Positions 9,459 through 21,144 of a stretch of DNA of 64,000 nt are shown here, piece after piece. The translations under genes were made by a program, and so were the position numbers. The DNA is taken from NCBI RefSeq assembly GCF_003600645.1, contig NZ_CP032482.1, positions 2,542,001-2,606,000 of the forward strand, read 5' to 3'. How positions within the stretch are numbered: position 1 is the stretch's first letter; the number at the start of each line of letters is the position of its first letter. The stretch is from Yersinia rochesterensis. Its GTDB lineage: Bacteria > Pseudomonadota > Gammaproteobacteria > Enterobacterales > Enterobacteriaceae. The notes beneath the pieces are model-generated. The model was not told the origin of the DNA. It saw only the letters and a list, made by a program, of their open reading frames with translations, and searched no databases.

Positions 9459-9635
9459 GTGCTACTTGATAAAATCCTACTGGTTGTCATTATGATTTTA
9501 TTCTCACTTTTTGCCTGGTTGTTTTTTTCGCCCTATCATATGTATTCAACGGCTTATGAGTTGTTTGAGTTGTTTGGTTTTCAAGAGGGATACAACAACT
9601 TAAACTTTAGCTCGCCGCAGGAAGTATCAAACTAA
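9459..9635 (+). CDS. 58-residue single-span membrane protein, unknown function
   Basis: A GTG-initiated frame preceded by AAGGAG (9448-9453, 5 nt spacing). The protein has a short N-terminus with one lysine, a strongly hydrophobic segment (residues about 4-25, ILLVVIMILFSLFAWLFFSP), then a polar tail rich in Tyr, Phe, Glu and Asn. It is too short for ordinary gene finding. Support: good ribosome site, a membrane span of the right length, an organised control region upstream and a hairpin directly after the stop. I do not recognise a family. The hydrophobic span and polar tail suggest a small regulatory subunit of an inner-membrane complex or stress peptide, but that is conjecture. Confidence 0.65.
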   Translation: MLLDKILLVVIMILFSLFAWLFFSPYHMYSTAYELFELFGFQEGYNNLNFSSPQEVSN

Positions 9636-9641
9636 ATGGAT

Positions 9642-9669
9642 AAAAAACAGGTGCCACTGTGGGCACCTG
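9642..9669 (-). terminator. terminator for the O-antigen ligase-like gene
   Basis: Perfect stem CAGGTGCC / GGCACCTG with a 6-base loop. Read on the minus strand it is followed by TTTTTT, so it ends the transcript coming from 10942. It may also stabilise the end of the plus-strand small gene. Confidence 0.85.
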
Positions 9670-9703
9670 CTCTCTAGATTTAACACACTCTTTATTCCGA
9701 GTT

Positions 9704-10942
9704 TTATTCTGTTTGCTCTATTTCTTCGCGTTCTTTAGGCGGCAGTGCTGAATAACTGGCCACAATCGCCGTAAGGATGATAAATAAGTGCCCTTCTGAA
9801 GAGTCGAGTAAGAAGGAATTAAATAGGTGACAAGCCAAATAAGCACAGAGCAAAGCCACCAACACATTTCTAATGTGTGTTGGTAAACGCCAGGCAGAAC
9901 GGAAATAACACCACATCCACCCGAGGAATAAAGCTAAACCGACGATTCCGGATTGCACAGTTTGCATTAAATATTCATTATGCGGATTTATGCTATATTC
10001 GCTTTGTGAAAGACTGAGCCAAAAGCCCCCAGCGCCATGCCCTAAAACAGGCGCTGACTCTATCAACCTTACAGATTCAAGTATGAATGACGTGCGCATT
10101 CCCATCGAACTGTCGCAAGATTTTTTATCCTCCTCGTGGGTGGCCGACAAGCAGGTTTGAACCTCGGTGACACCTTGCTGTAGCCGTTCAACTGCACGGT
10201 TTGGCACCACAAGCACGATCGCTGCGATGATAAATGCGCCCACCAGCATCCCCAAACGCTGACGGGTTGATAATGACAGCAGCGCCCACACCCCAAAAGC
10301 AGCCACCAAGGCAACATAGCCGGTTCTGCCCTGCACCATAAACACAATGTTATAGACCGCCAGACACACCAGTAGCGCATAGCCCCAGCGCTTAAGCCCA
10401 TGGCTGCGGAATGCTAAAGAAAGCCATATCACCGCAGCTAATGCCATAAAGAAGTTATGTGTGATTTGTAACTTAAATACTGTCGGATTTAAGGGGTCAA
10501 TATGACCCAACGGCATATGAAGGACACCGACCCAGAGACTGGCGGCCAGGATCACGGCATTGGCCAATAAAAAACCTTTGGCAAAATAGCGGGAAAGTGA
10601 GCGAGAAAGAATAAAAAACATCGCTAATGGCAAGATATACAACAGCTTGGAATATTTTCCGACCATCACTTTACCGTACAAATTGTGCTGCCATAGCAAA
10701 GATACTGCCAGCAGCAAAAACATAATTGCCGGTAACCAAATCAGCGGGTTTTTGACTAAAACTTTCACATAACGTGTATCGCGGCTCAGCAGTAAACAGA
10801 TTAAAGCCAATACCATCGACAAGTTCATTATAAAATTAGAAGTGGGTACACCAATACCTAATAAAAATGCAGTTACACAAGATAACATGCCAACATAGCG
10901 ATGCGCTGGCGGTGAACTGGGCAAGGTAGCAGGAGAAATCAT
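9704..10942 (-). CDS. O-antigen ligase family protein (WaaL-like)
   Basis: A 412-residue polytopic inner-membrane protein with about ten hydrophobic spans and one larger periplasmic loop (about residues 240-300) containing two cysteines. The loop end, HGAGGFWLSLSQSEYSINPHNEYLMQ, has the conserved H...NPHNEYL pattern of the Wzy_C/O-antigen ligase superfamily. WaaL enzymes transfer undecaprenyl-linked O-antigen to lipid A-core in the periplasm. The minus-strand glycosyltransferase lies 133 bp upstream; together they suggest a core/O-antigen function outside the main gene cluster. Ligase versus polymerase cannot be decided from the sequence alone, so I leave the symbol blank. Confidence 0.8.
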   Translation of the reverse strand: MISPATLPSSPPAHRYVGMLSCVTAFLLGIGVPTSNFIMNLSMVLALICLLLSRDTRYVKVLVKNPLIWLPAIMFLLLAVSLLWQHNLYGKVMVGKYSKLLYILPLAMFFILSRSLSRYFAKGFLLANAVILAASLWVGVLHMPLGHIDPLNPTVFKLQITHNFFMALAAVIWLSLAFRSHGLKRWGYALLVCLAVYNIVFMVQGRTGYVALVAAFGVWALLSLSTRQRLGMLVGAFIIAAIVLVVPNRAVERLQQGVTEVQTCLSATHEEDKKSCDSSMGMRTSFILESVRLIESAPVLGHGAGGFWLSLSQSEYSINPHNEYLMQTVQSGIVGLALFLGWMWCYFRSAWRLPTHIRNVLVALLCAYLACHLFNSFLLDSSEGHLFIILTAIVASYSALPPKEREEIEQTE

Positions 10943-11020
10943 AAGTCACTCACTTCAGATTAATAACCAAGAGAAGCCGCGTGACACACTGGTACCCAGT
11001 ATCGCAGCCCTAATCTATGA

Positions 11021-11052
11021 CATAGCCAATCAGTATACACTGACTGGCTATG
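11021..11052 (-). terminator. long hairpin after the glycosyltransferase gene
   Basis: Stem CATAGCCA / TGGCTATG with inner CAGT / ACTG pairing around an ATAC loop, 24 bp after the minus-strand stop. No T run follows, so it may be a weak terminator or an mRNA 3' end stabiliser. Confidence 0.5.
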
Positions 11053-11075
11053 AGAAATATTTTAGATAAATGCCG

Positions 11076-11936
11076 TTATGCCGCGAGTGAACGGAACAGG
11101 TAACGGAACCACCATAATGGCCGCCACCAGCCCTTACGTTCGGGGACTGTTGGTGGGCGTGAATGCACTTTTTTGATTTCCCAATTAAAGTTAAGGAATA
11201 TTCGGCTATGACCATATTCCGCACCAAAGAGAGCAATTTCATTCTTCTTGCGATCATCAATAGGCGCATTGTGCGTCAAATCACGATCCAGAGAATGGTA
11301 GCTTTTCTTCCTATCAACATTACGCTCAATACAGCGATATTGCTTCGGCAGATAGCGAGGTGTGGTGCCATGATCTTTATGGAACTTCACAAAACGATAA
11401 TCTTCTGAACCATAATGGCCGGCAAACTCTTCGTCATAGCCATAAAGTCTGAAGAATCTAGCTCTGGACATGAAGAATAAATTGGGATGACCGCGGTAGG
11501 CTTTGCCGGTTTTTTCATCTGTACGGTAGATGCGATACAGTGAGCGCCCAGGATTACGCGCATTAATCAGATAACGCAGGGTATCTTCTGGTAGCAAACA
11601 GTCTAAATCAGTAATGATGATTTTATCGGATTTAGCGTAAGTCACACCCAAATTACGGGAACCCGCTTGGTTCCACGGGATATCAGTGGTTATTCTTAAC
11701 CACGTGAAATTCAAATCATAATCTTTTACTTCATACTCTAAGGGAGAGCAATCATCGACAATGACAAACTCTACCGCATCCTTAATATCGTCAGGGTAAG
11801 ATTCATATTCCTTCAACAAAGACTCAACGGAATCCATATTTCCCTGATTACAGTAAAAATGGGTTACATAAGTCAGTTTGATGTGCTGCTTATCTAACGG
11901 ATGCCGTGCTTTAACGATTTCTACATCCTTCGTCAC
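11076..11936 (-). CDS. family 2 glycosyltransferase (GT-A fold)
   Basis: A 286-residue cytosolic glycosyltransferase. The N-terminal GT-A nucleotide-sugar domain shows LTYVTHFYCNQGN, the loop VEFVIVDDCSPLE, and the metal-binding D-x-D in IIITDLDCLLPEDTL (about residue 100). The segment ARFFRLYGYDEEFAGHYGSEDY is the acceptor-side/ED motif of galactosyltransferase-like GT2 enzymes. Basic C-terminus suggests contact with the inner membrane face. It probably adds a sugar to lipopolysaccharide core or another glycan; acceptor and donor are not determined. It has its own upstream region of nearly 300 bp and precedes the O-antigen ligase-like gene in the same direction. Confidence 0.8.
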   Translation of the reverse strand: MTKDVEIVKARHPLDKQHIKLTYVTHFYCNQGNMDSVESLLKEYESYPDDIKDAVEFVIVDDCSPLEYEVKDYDLNFTWLRITTDIPWNQAGSRNLGVTYAKSDKIIITDLDCLLPEDTLRYLINARNPGRSLYRIYRTDEKTGKAYRGHPNLFFMSRARFFRLYGYDEEFAGHYGSEDYRFVKFHKDHGTTPRYLPKQYRCIERNVDRKKSYHSLDRDLTHNAPIDDRKKNEIALFGAEYGHSRIFLNFNWEIKKVHSRPPTVPERKGWWRPLWWFRYLFRSLAA

Positions 11937-12177
11937 AATATAAACCTCTGTTTTAAGAGAGAAAATAAAAAAAATTTATAATTTCTTAAGTTCTGGTGAT
12001 TAAATGAAATACATATGCTAGATAACTTTGCCGTAAAGGATAAAGAGTTAACCTGACCAGTCAAATATTTTCTTCATATTATTATGGCGGGTCACAGCTC
12101 ACTCATTGATTTATCCACAAAGTTGCAGAATTAGCTGAATTTACTGCAGCAGAGTTTGTGAGGTAATTGAGGGGGAA

Positions 12178-12209
12178 CAAAAACTCACGGAAGCGGACGC
12201 CCCCGTGAG
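12178..12209 (-). terminator. icd terminator
   Basis: Stem CTCACGG / CCGTGAG (12184-12209) followed on the minus strand by TTTTTGTT, about 20 bp past the icd stop codon. Confidence 0.8.
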
Positions 12210-12229
12210 ATATAGCTTAACTTGCTGAA

Positions 12230-13483
12230 TTACATGTGTTGAATAATGGCATCGCCAAATTCACTACATTTCAGTAACTTAGCGCCTTCCATCAGACGCT
12301 CGAAATCATAAGTCACGGTTTTGGCCTGAATTGCGCCCTCGGTGCCTTTGATAATCAAATCAGCAGCTTCGAACCAACCCATGTGACGCAGCATCATTTC
12401 TGCGGACAGAATGATAGAACCTGGGTTCACCTTATCCTGACCCGCATACTTTGGTGCCGTGCCGTGGGTTGCTTCAAACAAGGCGCATTCATCACCAATG
12501 TTAGCGCCAGGAGCAATACCGATACCGCCGACTTGTGCAGCCAAGGCATCAGAAATGTAATCGCCGTTCAGGTTCATACAGGCGATGACATCATATTCCG
12601 CTGGGCGCAGCAAAATTTGTTGTAGGAAAGCATCGGCAATAACATCTTTAATAATGATGTCTTTACCGTTGTTTGGATTCTTAATTTTAACCCATGGGCC
12701 ACCATCGATCAGCTCACCACCAAATTCCTCACGCGCTAACTGGTAACCCCAGTCTTTAAATGCGCCTTCGGTGAATTTCATAATGTTGCCTTTATGAACC
12801 AGAGTGACTGATTCACGATCGTTGGTAATCGCGTACTCAATGGCAGCACGAACCAAGCGCTTAGTCCCTTCTTCTGAACAAGGTTTCACACCAATACCAC
12901 ATTGTTCAGGGAAACGGATTTTCTTCACACCCATCTCTTCACGCAGGAACTTAATCACTTTTTCAGCTTCTGGTGAACCCGCTTTCCATTCGATACCCGC
13001 ATAGATGTCTTCAGCGTTTTCGCGGAAAATCACCATATTGGTCAATTCAGGATGTTTTACCGGGCTTGGTGTCCCCTCGTAATAACGCACTGGGCGCAGA
13101 CACACATACAAGTCGAGTTGTTGGCGCAAAGCAACGTTCAGAGAACGAATGCCGCCGCCCACTGGCGTGGTTAATGGACCTTTAATAGCAACGCGATATT
13201 CGCGAATCAGATCCAATGTTTCTTCTGGCAGCCAAACATCTTTGCCATAAACATGAGTTGATTTCTCACCGGTATAGATTTCCATCCAGGAGATTTTACG
13301 CTCACCTTTATAGGCTTTCTTAACCGCAGCATCTACAACGTTGATCATGGCTGGGGTCACATCGACGCCAATACCATCACCTTCAATAAATGGAATGATC
13401 GGATTATGCGGAACAACCAGTTTACCCTGAGCATCGACAGTAATTTTATTACCTTCTGCCGGAACCACTACTTTGCTTTCCAT
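12230..13483 (-). CDS. icd: isocitrate dehydrogenase, NADP-dependent
   Basis: A 417-residue enzyme of the TCA cycle converting isocitrate to 2-oxoglutarate with NADP. I set the start at ATG 13483 ([11 protein letters not shown]), matching E. coli Icd (416 residues) and preceded by GGAGAGG; an in-frame ATG 17 codons upstream has no counterpart in the family. The phosphorylation/substrate serine lies in [11 protein letters not shown], the metal-binding aspartates in [17 protein letters not shown], and the NADP region in [12 protein letters not shown]. It is transcribed divergently from rluE, as in E. coli, with about 130 bp between them for both promoters. Confidence 0.97.
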   Translation of the reverse strand: MESKVVVPAEGNKITVDAQGKLVVPHNPIIPFIEGDGIGVDVTPAMINVVDAAVKKAYKGERKISWMEIYTGEKSTHVYGKDVWLPEETLDLIREYRVAIKGPLTTPVGGGIRSLNVALRQQLDLYVCLRPVRYYEGTPSPVKHPELTNMVIFRENAEDIYAGIEWKAGSPEAEKVIKFLREEMGVKKIRFPEQCGIGVKPCSEEGTKRLVRAAIEYAITNDRESVTLVHKGNIMKFTEGAFKDWGYQLAREEFGGELIDGGPWVKIKNPNNGKDIIIKDVIADAFLQQILLRPAEYDVIACMNLNGDYISDALAAQVGGIGIAPGANIGDECALFEATHGTAPKYAGQDKVNPGSIILSAEMMLRHMGWFEAADLIIKGTEGAIQAKTVTYDFERLMEGAKLLKCSEFGDAIIQHM

Positions 13484-13613
13484 CAACCTCTCCTTCAGCG
13501 CAATTTTGTTAATGCCTTGTAAGATTCGTGTCAATACTACTTGAATATTCGTTCCACGCCAATCCGAAACAGATTGAGGTATAATGCGCTAATCATTCGG
13601 AATCGCAATAATC

Positions 13614-14240
13614 ATGAATAAATTCTCTGTTAAAAATCACAAAGTTAACCGATTCAGCACCAAGACACTGGCGAAACAAGTCAAGCCTATTGCCCCACAT
13701 CGCGTACTGTTATTCAACAAGCCTTTTGATGTGTTACCGCAATTTACTGATGAGTCTGGGCGCTCAACTTTGAAGGAATTTATCCCTTTTGGTGATGTTT
13801 ATGCGGCGGGCCGACTCGATCGTGATAGCGAAGGTTTGCTGGTCTTAACCAATGATGGCAAATTGCAAGCCAGGCTCACCCAGCCCGCCCAGAAAACCGG
13901 TAAAGTTTATTTTGTACAAGTCGAGGGGGTGCCGGGCGATGGTGCGCTCAATCAGCTAAGGGCCGGGATAACCTTAAAAGACGGCCCCACTTTACCCGCA
14001 GGTGCCGAATTAGTCAGCGAACCCGAGTGGTTATGGCCGCGTAATCCGCCGATTCGAGAGCGCAAAGCCATTCCCACTAGCTGGCTAAAAATAACCCTCT
14101 TTGAGGGTCGCAACCGGCAAGTTCGCAGAATGACCGCCCATATTGGCTTCCCTACCCTGCGTCTGATACGTTTTAGTATGGGAAATTTAAGCTTAGGCGA
14201 CCTACAGCCCGGCGAATGGAAGGAGATAAACTATGTTTAA
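13614..14240 (+). CDS. rluE: 23S rRNA pseudouridine(2457) synthase RluE
   Basis: A 208-residue RsuA/RluB/E/F-type pseudouridine synthase without an S4 domain, as in E. coli RluE (217). The catalytic aspartate is in [20 protein letters not shown] (about residues 63-82). C-terminal [20 protein letters not shown] is the family's RNA-binding signature. It isomerises U2457 in 23S rRNA. It overlaps nudJ by 8 bp and is probably cotranscribed with it. Confidence 0.93.
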   Translation: MNKFSVKNHKVNRFSTKTLAKQVKPIAPHRVLLFNKPFDVLPQFTDESGRSTLKEFIPFGDVYAAGRLDRDSEGLLVLTNDGKLQARLTQPAQKTGKVYFVQVEGVPGDGALNQLRAGITLKDGPTLPAGAELVSEPEWLWPRNPPIRERKAIPTSWLKITLFEGRNRQVRRMTAHIGFPTLRLIRFSMGNLSLGDLQPGEWKEINYV

Positions 14241-14679
14241 GCCTCATGTTACTGTGGCTTGTGTCGTGCATGCTAACGGGAAATTTTTAGTTGTTGAGGA
14301 AACTATCAACGGCAAAAAGTTATGGAATCAACCGGCGGGTCATTTAGAGGCCGATGAAACCCTGGTGCAGGCCGCAGAAAGGGAACTGTGGGAAGAAACC
14401 GGCATTCGGGCCAACCCGCAATCTTTTTTGCGTATGCATCAGTGGATTGCGCCGGATAAAACCCCGTTCCTCCGTTTTGCTTTTGTGATTGAGCTGAAAG
14501 AGCCCGTAGCCACAGCGCCGCAAGATGACGATATCGACTGCTGCCACTGGCTCACTGCGGATGAAATACTGCAATCAGATAATTTACGCTCGCCACTGGT
14601 TGCTGAGAGTATCCGGTGTTACCAACAGCCCGAGCGCTATTCGCTTGATCTGGTTGGCTCATTTAACTGGCCACTATAA
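14233..14679 (+). CDS. nudJ: Nudix phosphatase NudJ
   Basis: A 148-residue Nudix hydrolase (E. coli NudJ 153). The Nudix box runs from about residue 35 ([11 protein letters not shown]) through [11 protein letters not shown]. coli NudJ removes phosphate from nucleoside tri- and diphosphates and from HMP-pyrophosphate. It overlaps rluE by 8 bp and shares its promoter. Confidence 0.93.
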   Translation: MFKPHVTVACVVHANGKFLVVEETINGKKLWNQPAGHLEADETLVQAAERELWEETGIRANPQSFLRMHQWIAPDKTPFLRFAFVIELKEPVATAPQDDDIDCCHWLTADEILQSDNLRSPLVAESIRCYQQPERYSLDLVGSFNWPL

Positions 14680-14730
14680 ACAGCAGATTTGATTTACTCA
14701 GCTAATTTTGTTCAGGCTGAGGATCAACTA

Positions 14731-14770
14731 TGCTGTGAAGCAAACAACCATGCAGTGAAGCAAACAACGT
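14731..14770 (+). repeat. 20-bp tandem duplication upstream of mnmA
   Basis: TGCTGTGAAGCAAACAACCA is followed at once by TGCAGTGAAGCAAACAACGT (17 of 20 positions identical). It lies between the nudJ stop and the mnmA start and could alter spacing of an mnmA promoter. Confidence 0.8.
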
Positions 14771-14886
14771 GATAAAATCCGGCGCTTGTTTTTATAATGC
14801 CTCACCCGCGCTGAGCAATGAGTCGGATAATATCATCCGCCACCGCCATCGCAGGGGCTTTAGGTATTTACGTTAGTGAGACTCCC

Positions 14887-16008
14887 ATGTCAGATAACAG
14901 CCAGAAAAAAGTAATCGTCGGTATGTCCGGCGGTGTCGATTCTTCCGTTTCCGCCTACCTGCTTCAGCAGCAGGGCTACCAAGTTGCCGGCTTGTTCATG
15001 AAGAACTGGGAAGAGGATGATGGCGAAGAATATTGCTCTGCAGCGACCGACCTGGCCGATGCTCAAGCAGTATGCGACAAACTGGGCATGGAGTTGCACA
15101 CCGTCAATTTTGCCGCAGAATATTGGGATAACGTGTTCGAATTGTTCCTTGAGGAATACAAAGCCGGGCGTACCCCCAACCCCGATATTCTGTGTAATAA
15201 AGAAATCAAATTTAAAGCCTTCCTGGAATTCGCCGCCGAAGACTTGGGCGCGGACTATATTGCTACCGGTCATTATGTCCGTCGTCAGGATGTTGAGGGT
15301 AAAAGCCGTTTGCTACGTGGCCTTGATGGCAATAAAGACCAAAGCTATTTCCTCTACACCTTAAGTCACGAACAGCTTGCTCAGAGCCTGTTCCCCGTTG
15401 GGGAATTAGAAAAACCTGAAGTTCGCCGCATTGCTGAACAACTTGACCTGGTCACCGCCAAGAAAAAAGACTCTACCGGCATCTGCTTTATCGGTGAGCG
15501 CAAATTCCGTGATTTCCTCGGCCGCTACCTGCCCGCTCAACCCGGCCCAATCATGACCGTAGATGGCCAACATGTGGGTGAACATCAGGGTTTGATGTAT
15601 CACACGCTGGGCCAACGCAAAGGTTTAGGTATTGGCGGTACCAAAGAAGGTGGCGATGACCCATGGTATGTTGTGGATAAAGATGTTGCCAATAACATCC
15701 TGTTGGTAGCACAGGGGCACGAACATCCGCGTTTAATGTCTGTCGGTCTGATTGCTCAACAGTTGCATTGGGTGGATAGAGAACCGGTCACCGCCGCTTT
15801 CCGCTGTGTGGTGAAAACCCGTTATCGTCAACAGGACATTCCTTGCACCGTTACACCTTTGGATGACGAGCGTGTTGAGGTTCGGTTTGATGAACCCGTG
15901 GCGGCAGTAACACCCGGTCAGTCGGCTGTTTTCTATCAAGGCGAAGTTTGCCTCGGTGGCGGTATTATTGAAGAGCGTTACCCGCTGATTGGTTCAGCCG
16001 CAAACTAA
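14887..16008 (+). CDS. mnmA: tRNA 2-thiouridine synthase MnmA
   Basis: A 373-residue tRNA thiouridylase that makes 2-thiouridine at wobble position 34 of tRNA-Lys, -Glu and -Gln, taking sulfur from the IscS/TusABCDE relay. The PP-loop [10 protein letters not shown] is at about residues 13-22; catalytic cysteines lie in [12 protein letters not shown] and [14 protein letters not shown] chose ATG 14887 ([12 protein letters not shown]) because it aligns with the E. coli start (368 residues). An in-frame ATG at 14818 would add 23 residues with no family counterpart; neither start has a strong ribosome site. Confidence 0.95.
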   Translation: MSDNSQKKVIVGMSGGVDSSVSAYLLQQQGYQVAGLFMKNWEEDDGEEYCSAATDLADAQAVCDKLGMELHTVNFAAEYWDNVFELFLEEYKAGRTPNPDILCNKEIKFKAFLEFAAEDLGADYIATGHYVRRQDVEGKSRLLRGLDGNKDQSYFLYTLSHEQLAQSLFPVGELEKPEVRRIAEQLDLVTAKKKDSTGICFIGERKFRDFLGRYLPAQPGPIMTVDGQHVGEHQGLMYHTLGQRKGLGIGGTKEGGDDPWYVVDKDVANNILLVAQGHEHPRLMSVGLIAQQLHWVDREPVTAAFRCVVKTRYRQQDIPCTVTPLDDERVEVRFDEPVAAVTPGQSAVFYQGEVCLGGGIIEERYPLIGSAAN

Positions 16009-16048
16009 TTCAACCCATACGTGAACCAGAATGTTTACAGGAGTAACC

Positions 16049-18071
<2,023 letters not shown>

Positions 18072-18085
18072 TGCTTTAATCTCAA

Positions 18086-18115
18086 ATACAGGTGGTGAAT
18101 CAACGCCACCTGTAT
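18086..18115 (+). terminator. hairpin after purB
   Basis: Perfect 10-bp stem ATACAGGTGG / CCACCTGTAT with a 10-base loop, 15 bp after the purB stop. There is no T run, so termination strength is uncertain. Confidence 0.55.
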
Positions 18116-18233
18116 AACCCCCTATTTTTCTTATTCCCCGCGTACTGCCCCTGTTTAGCCCCGGTTTAGCTGTTGTCATTGATAATACTGATGATGTCAA
18201 AAGGACGTTACAATCACTGGAGCTATTCTCATT

Positions 18234-18857
18234 ATGTTGAAGAAAACACTACTTTCTCTCGCCCTGATAGGGACTTGTACTACCGCTATTGCCGCTGATT
18301 ACACTTATGTCGCGGGTGGCCTGCAGTATGGTTCAATCAGTAGTAATGAACGTTTTGATAAGCAATTTAATCAGAGTAATTACAGCCAGATCGGCGACCG
18401 TGACATGGGTGGCATTTATCTTAATGGTGGCTATGGTTTTGATAACGATTTGTTTATTGATGGCCGTATAAGCAGCATTGCCAATAGTGATCGGGGTCTT
18501 GCGGAGGCCGTATTAGGCCTGGGCTACCATTGGACATTCTCACCTAATATTGATTTTTATACTTTGGTCGGCGGCAGTCGCCGCGCCATGGTATTTGATG
18601 CCAGCAAAAACGGTGAAAAAACTAATAGTTACAATAGCGCTACCGGTGAAGTTGGAATCAAAAGTCAATTATCACAAGATATTAGCCTGGACATTGCCTA
18701 CCGTCTGGCCAGATATGACGACCGCGCCTTCCATGAAGCACGGGTAACCACAGGCTATGCTCTAACAAAAAGCCTCGCGGCTGAAGTGGGTTATACCTAC
18801 CATAACTGGAAAGTCAGTGATCAGGCAATGCAAGTAGGTTTGCGTTACGCTTTCTAA
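18234..18857 (+). CDS. outer-membrane beta-barrel protein, unknown role
   Basis: A 207-residue secreted protein. A clear signal peptide (MLKKTLLSLALIGTCTTAIA, cleaved before ADYTY) is followed by alternating amphipathic strands (VLGLGYHWTF, YTLVGGSRRAMVF, ISLDIAYRLARY, AAEVGYTYHNW) and a C-terminal VGLRYAF, whose terminal Phe is the usual signal for the BAM machinery. Size suggests an 8-stranded barrel of the OmpX/Ail size class, but I cannot place it in that family. It lies immediately upstream of phoP, 71 bp away; possible links to the PhoP regulon are speculative. Confidence 0.75.
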   Translation: MLKKTLLSLALIGTCTTAIAADYTYVAGGLQYGSISSNERFDKQFNQSNYSQIGDRDMGGIYLNGGYGFDNDLFIDGRISSIANSDRGLAEAVLGLGYHWTFSPNIDFYTLVGGSRRAMVFDASKNGEKTNSYNSATGEVGIKSQLSQDISLDIAYRLARYDDRAFHEARVTTGYALTKSLAAEVGYTYHNWKVSDQAMQVGLRYAF

Positions 18858-18928
18858 CTTACTGTTTTAATTTTTATTTGTCGGGTAATATTAAATTACC
18901 CGATTAATGTCTTATCGAGGAATGTGGT

Positions 18929-19600
18929 ATGCGAGTTTTAGTTGTCGAAGATAATGCTTTGTTGCGTCACCATCTTACCGTGCAAATGCGTGAGATGGGC
19001 CATCAGGTAGACGCCGCAGAAGACGCCAAAGAAGCAGACTATTTCTTGCAAGAGCATGCTCCTGATATCGCCATTATTGATCTTGGTTTACCGGGTGAAG
19101 ATGGGTTGAGCCTTATCCGTCGCTGGCGCAGCCATCAGACGAACCTGCCGATTCTGGTGCTAACAGCACGGGAAAGTTGGCAAGATAAAGTTGCAGTGCT
19201 GGAAGCTGGTGCCGATGATTACGTGACCAAACCTTTTCATCTGGAGGAAGTCATTGCGCGAATGCAGGCATTAATGCGGCGCAATATTGGTTTAGCCTCT
19301 CAGGTGATTGAATTCCCTCCGTTTCAGATTGATCTCTCACGGCGAGAGTTGTGCGTCAATCAGCAACAGATTAAACTCACCGCTTTCGAATACACTATCA
19401 TTGAAACCCTTATTCGTAATGCTGGAAAAGTCGTCAGCAAAGATACATTAATGCTGCAACTCTATCCTGATGCAGAACTACGTGAAAGCCACACTATTGA
19501 CGTATTAATGGGGCGTTTGCGTAAAAAAATGCAGGCAAAACATGAAGGAGAGGTGATTACGACCATCCGTGGTCAGGGATACCGTTTTGACGCCAACTAG
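18929..19600 (+). CDS. phoP: two-component response regulator PhoP
   Basis: A 223-residue OmpR-type regulator. The receiver domain has the phosphorylation aspartate in [11 protein letters not shown] (about D51) and lysine in [10 protein letters not shown]; the winged-helix DNA-binding domain covers residues about 130-220 ([30 protein letters not shown]). It responds to low magnesium, acid pH and cationic peptides through PhoQ. phoQ begins 5 bp downstream. The upstream gap is only 71 bp; a weak TGTTTT-N5-TTATTT pair near 18864 could be an autoregulatory PhoP box but is too degenerate to call. Confidence 0.97.
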   Translation: MRVLVVEDNALLRHHLTVQMREMGHQVDAAEDAKEADYFLQEHAPDIAIIDLGLPGEDGLSLIRRWRSHQTNLPILVLTARESWQDKVAVLEAGADDYVTKPFHLEEVIARMQALMRRNIGLASQVIEFPPFQIDLSRRELCVNQQQIKLTAFEYTIIETLIRNAGKVVSKDTLMLQLYPDAELRESHTIDVLMGRLRKKMQAKHEGEVITTIRGQGYRFDAN

Positions 19601-19605
19601 ACATC

Positions 19606-21060
19606 ATGCTCAGGAAAAATAACAAACCCTTCTCTCTTCGCGCACGGTTTCTTATGGCGACAGCGGGCGTCATTCTGGCGCTGTCGTTATCTTATGGTAT
19701 GGTCGCCGTCGTCGGCTATATTGTCAGTTTTGATAAAAATACATTCAGAGCACATCGCGGCGAAAGTAACTTATTTTTCAGTCTGGCCCAATGGCAAAAT
19801 AATAAGCTTAGTATCTCAGTGCCACCAGAGCTTGAGCTGAATATCCCAACGCTGGTTCTGATTTATGATAAAGATGGCAATATTTTGTGGCGTCAGCGGC
19901 ATGTGCCAGAACTTGAGTCTCATATCGAAAAAAGCTGGTTACAAAAACCGGGATTTTATGAGTTGGATACCGGAACACATATCAGTAGCATGATGCTGGG
20001 TGATAATCCGAAAGCGCAAGACCAACTCAAAAAATATGACGATACTGACAGCAGCGCGTTGACTCACTCCATATCCGTTAATACTTATCCCGCGACATCC
20101 CGCTTACCGCAACTCACCATTGTAGTTGTCGATACTATCCCGCAGGAATTACAGCGCTCAGACTTGGTTTGGAACTGGTTTAGCTATGTCTTACTGGCGA
20201 ATTTACTGTTGGTTGTTCCCTTGCTTTGGCTTGCTGCCTATTGGAGCCTAAGACCGATTAAGGCGCTGGTCAGCCAGATCAATCAGTTAGAGAAAGGTGA
20301 ACGCGAACAATTAGATGAGAATCCTCCTAGTGAATTACTAAGTTTGGTGCGAAATCTTAATATCTTGCTCACCAATGAACGCCAGCGTTATACCAAATAC
20401 CGCACTACACTCTCAGACCTGACTCATAGTCTAAAAACGCCTCTGGCAGTATTGCAAACAACTTTGCGCTCTTTACGCACCGGTAAGCAAACAACCATTG
20501 AAGAGGTCGAACCTATCATGCTCGAGCAGATAAGTCGTATCTCTCAGCAAATTGGTTATTATCTGCATCGGGCCAGCATGCGTTCTGAACATAACGTATT
20601 GATTCGTGAAATTCATTCTGTTCCTGCCCTACTCGATAGCTTGTGCAGTGCGCTGAATAAAGTGTATCAACGCAAAGGCGTGGTATTGACGTTGGATATC
20701 TCGCCTGAAGTGACTTTCCTGGGCGAAAGGAATGACTTCATGGAAGTGATGGGCAATGTTCTGGAAAACGCCTGCAAATATTGCCTGGAATTTGTCGAAA
20801 TAACCGCCCTCCACTCAGAGAAGCAGCTCACTATTGTCATTGACGACGATGGGCCGGGCATCCCTGAAAGTAAACGGCAATTAATTTTCCAACGAGGCCA
20901 ACGTGTGGACACTTTACGCCCGGGGCAAGGGCTTGGATTGTCTGTTGCAGCTGAAATTATTGAACAGTATCAAGGTAAGATAACCATCACTGAAAGCCAC
21001 TTAGGTGGAGCACGGATGATGGTGACCTTTGGCCAGCAAAATGATTATCACGCTGATTAA
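19606..21060 (+). CDS. phoQ: sensor histidine kinase PhoQ
   Basis: A 484-residue inner-membrane kinase. A first membrane span (about residues 17-40), a periplasmic sensor domain with the acidic patch [13 protein letters not shown] (about 145-157), a second span (about 190-213) and HAMP precede the dimerisation domain with phospho-accepting His in [15 protein letters not shown]. The ATPase domain shows [10 protein letters not shown] and DDDGPGIP. It senses divalent cations, acidity and antimicrobial peptides and phosphorylates PhoP. Operon partner of phoP. Confidence 0.97.
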   Translation: MLRKNNKPFSLRARFLMATAGVILALSLSYGMVAVVGYIVSFDKNTFRAHRGESNLFFSLAQWQNNKLSISVPPELELNIPTLVLIYDKDGNILWRQRHVPELESHIEKSWLQKPGFYELDTGTHISSMMLGDNPKAQDQLKKYDDTDSSALTHSISVNTYPATSRLPQLTIVVVDTIPQELQRSDLVWNWFSYVLLANLLLVVPLLWLAAYWSLRPIKALVSQINQLEKGEREQLDENPPSELLSLVRNLNILLTNERQRYTKYRTTLSDLTHSLKTPLAVLQTTLRSLRTGKQTTIEEVEPIMLEQISRISQQIGYYLHRASMRSEHNVLIREIHSVPALLDSLCSALNKVYQRKGVVLTLDISPEVTFLGERNDFMEVMGNVLENACKYCLEFVEITALHSEKQLTIVIDDDGPGIPESKRQLIFQRGQRVDTLRPGQGLGLSVAAEIIEQYQGKITITESHLGGARMMVTFGQQNDYHAD

Positions 21061-21144
21061 TAAAATTTGCCCGTCAACCCCTGATACTAATGGCAGGCAT
21101 CCGTTATAATCACAGGCAAGTTCACCCCCTATCCTGGAATAAAC

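Noticed and set aside
18864..18885. Possible PhoP box upstream of phoP
   Set aside because: TGTTTT-N5-TTATTT deviates too far from the direct repeat consensus.
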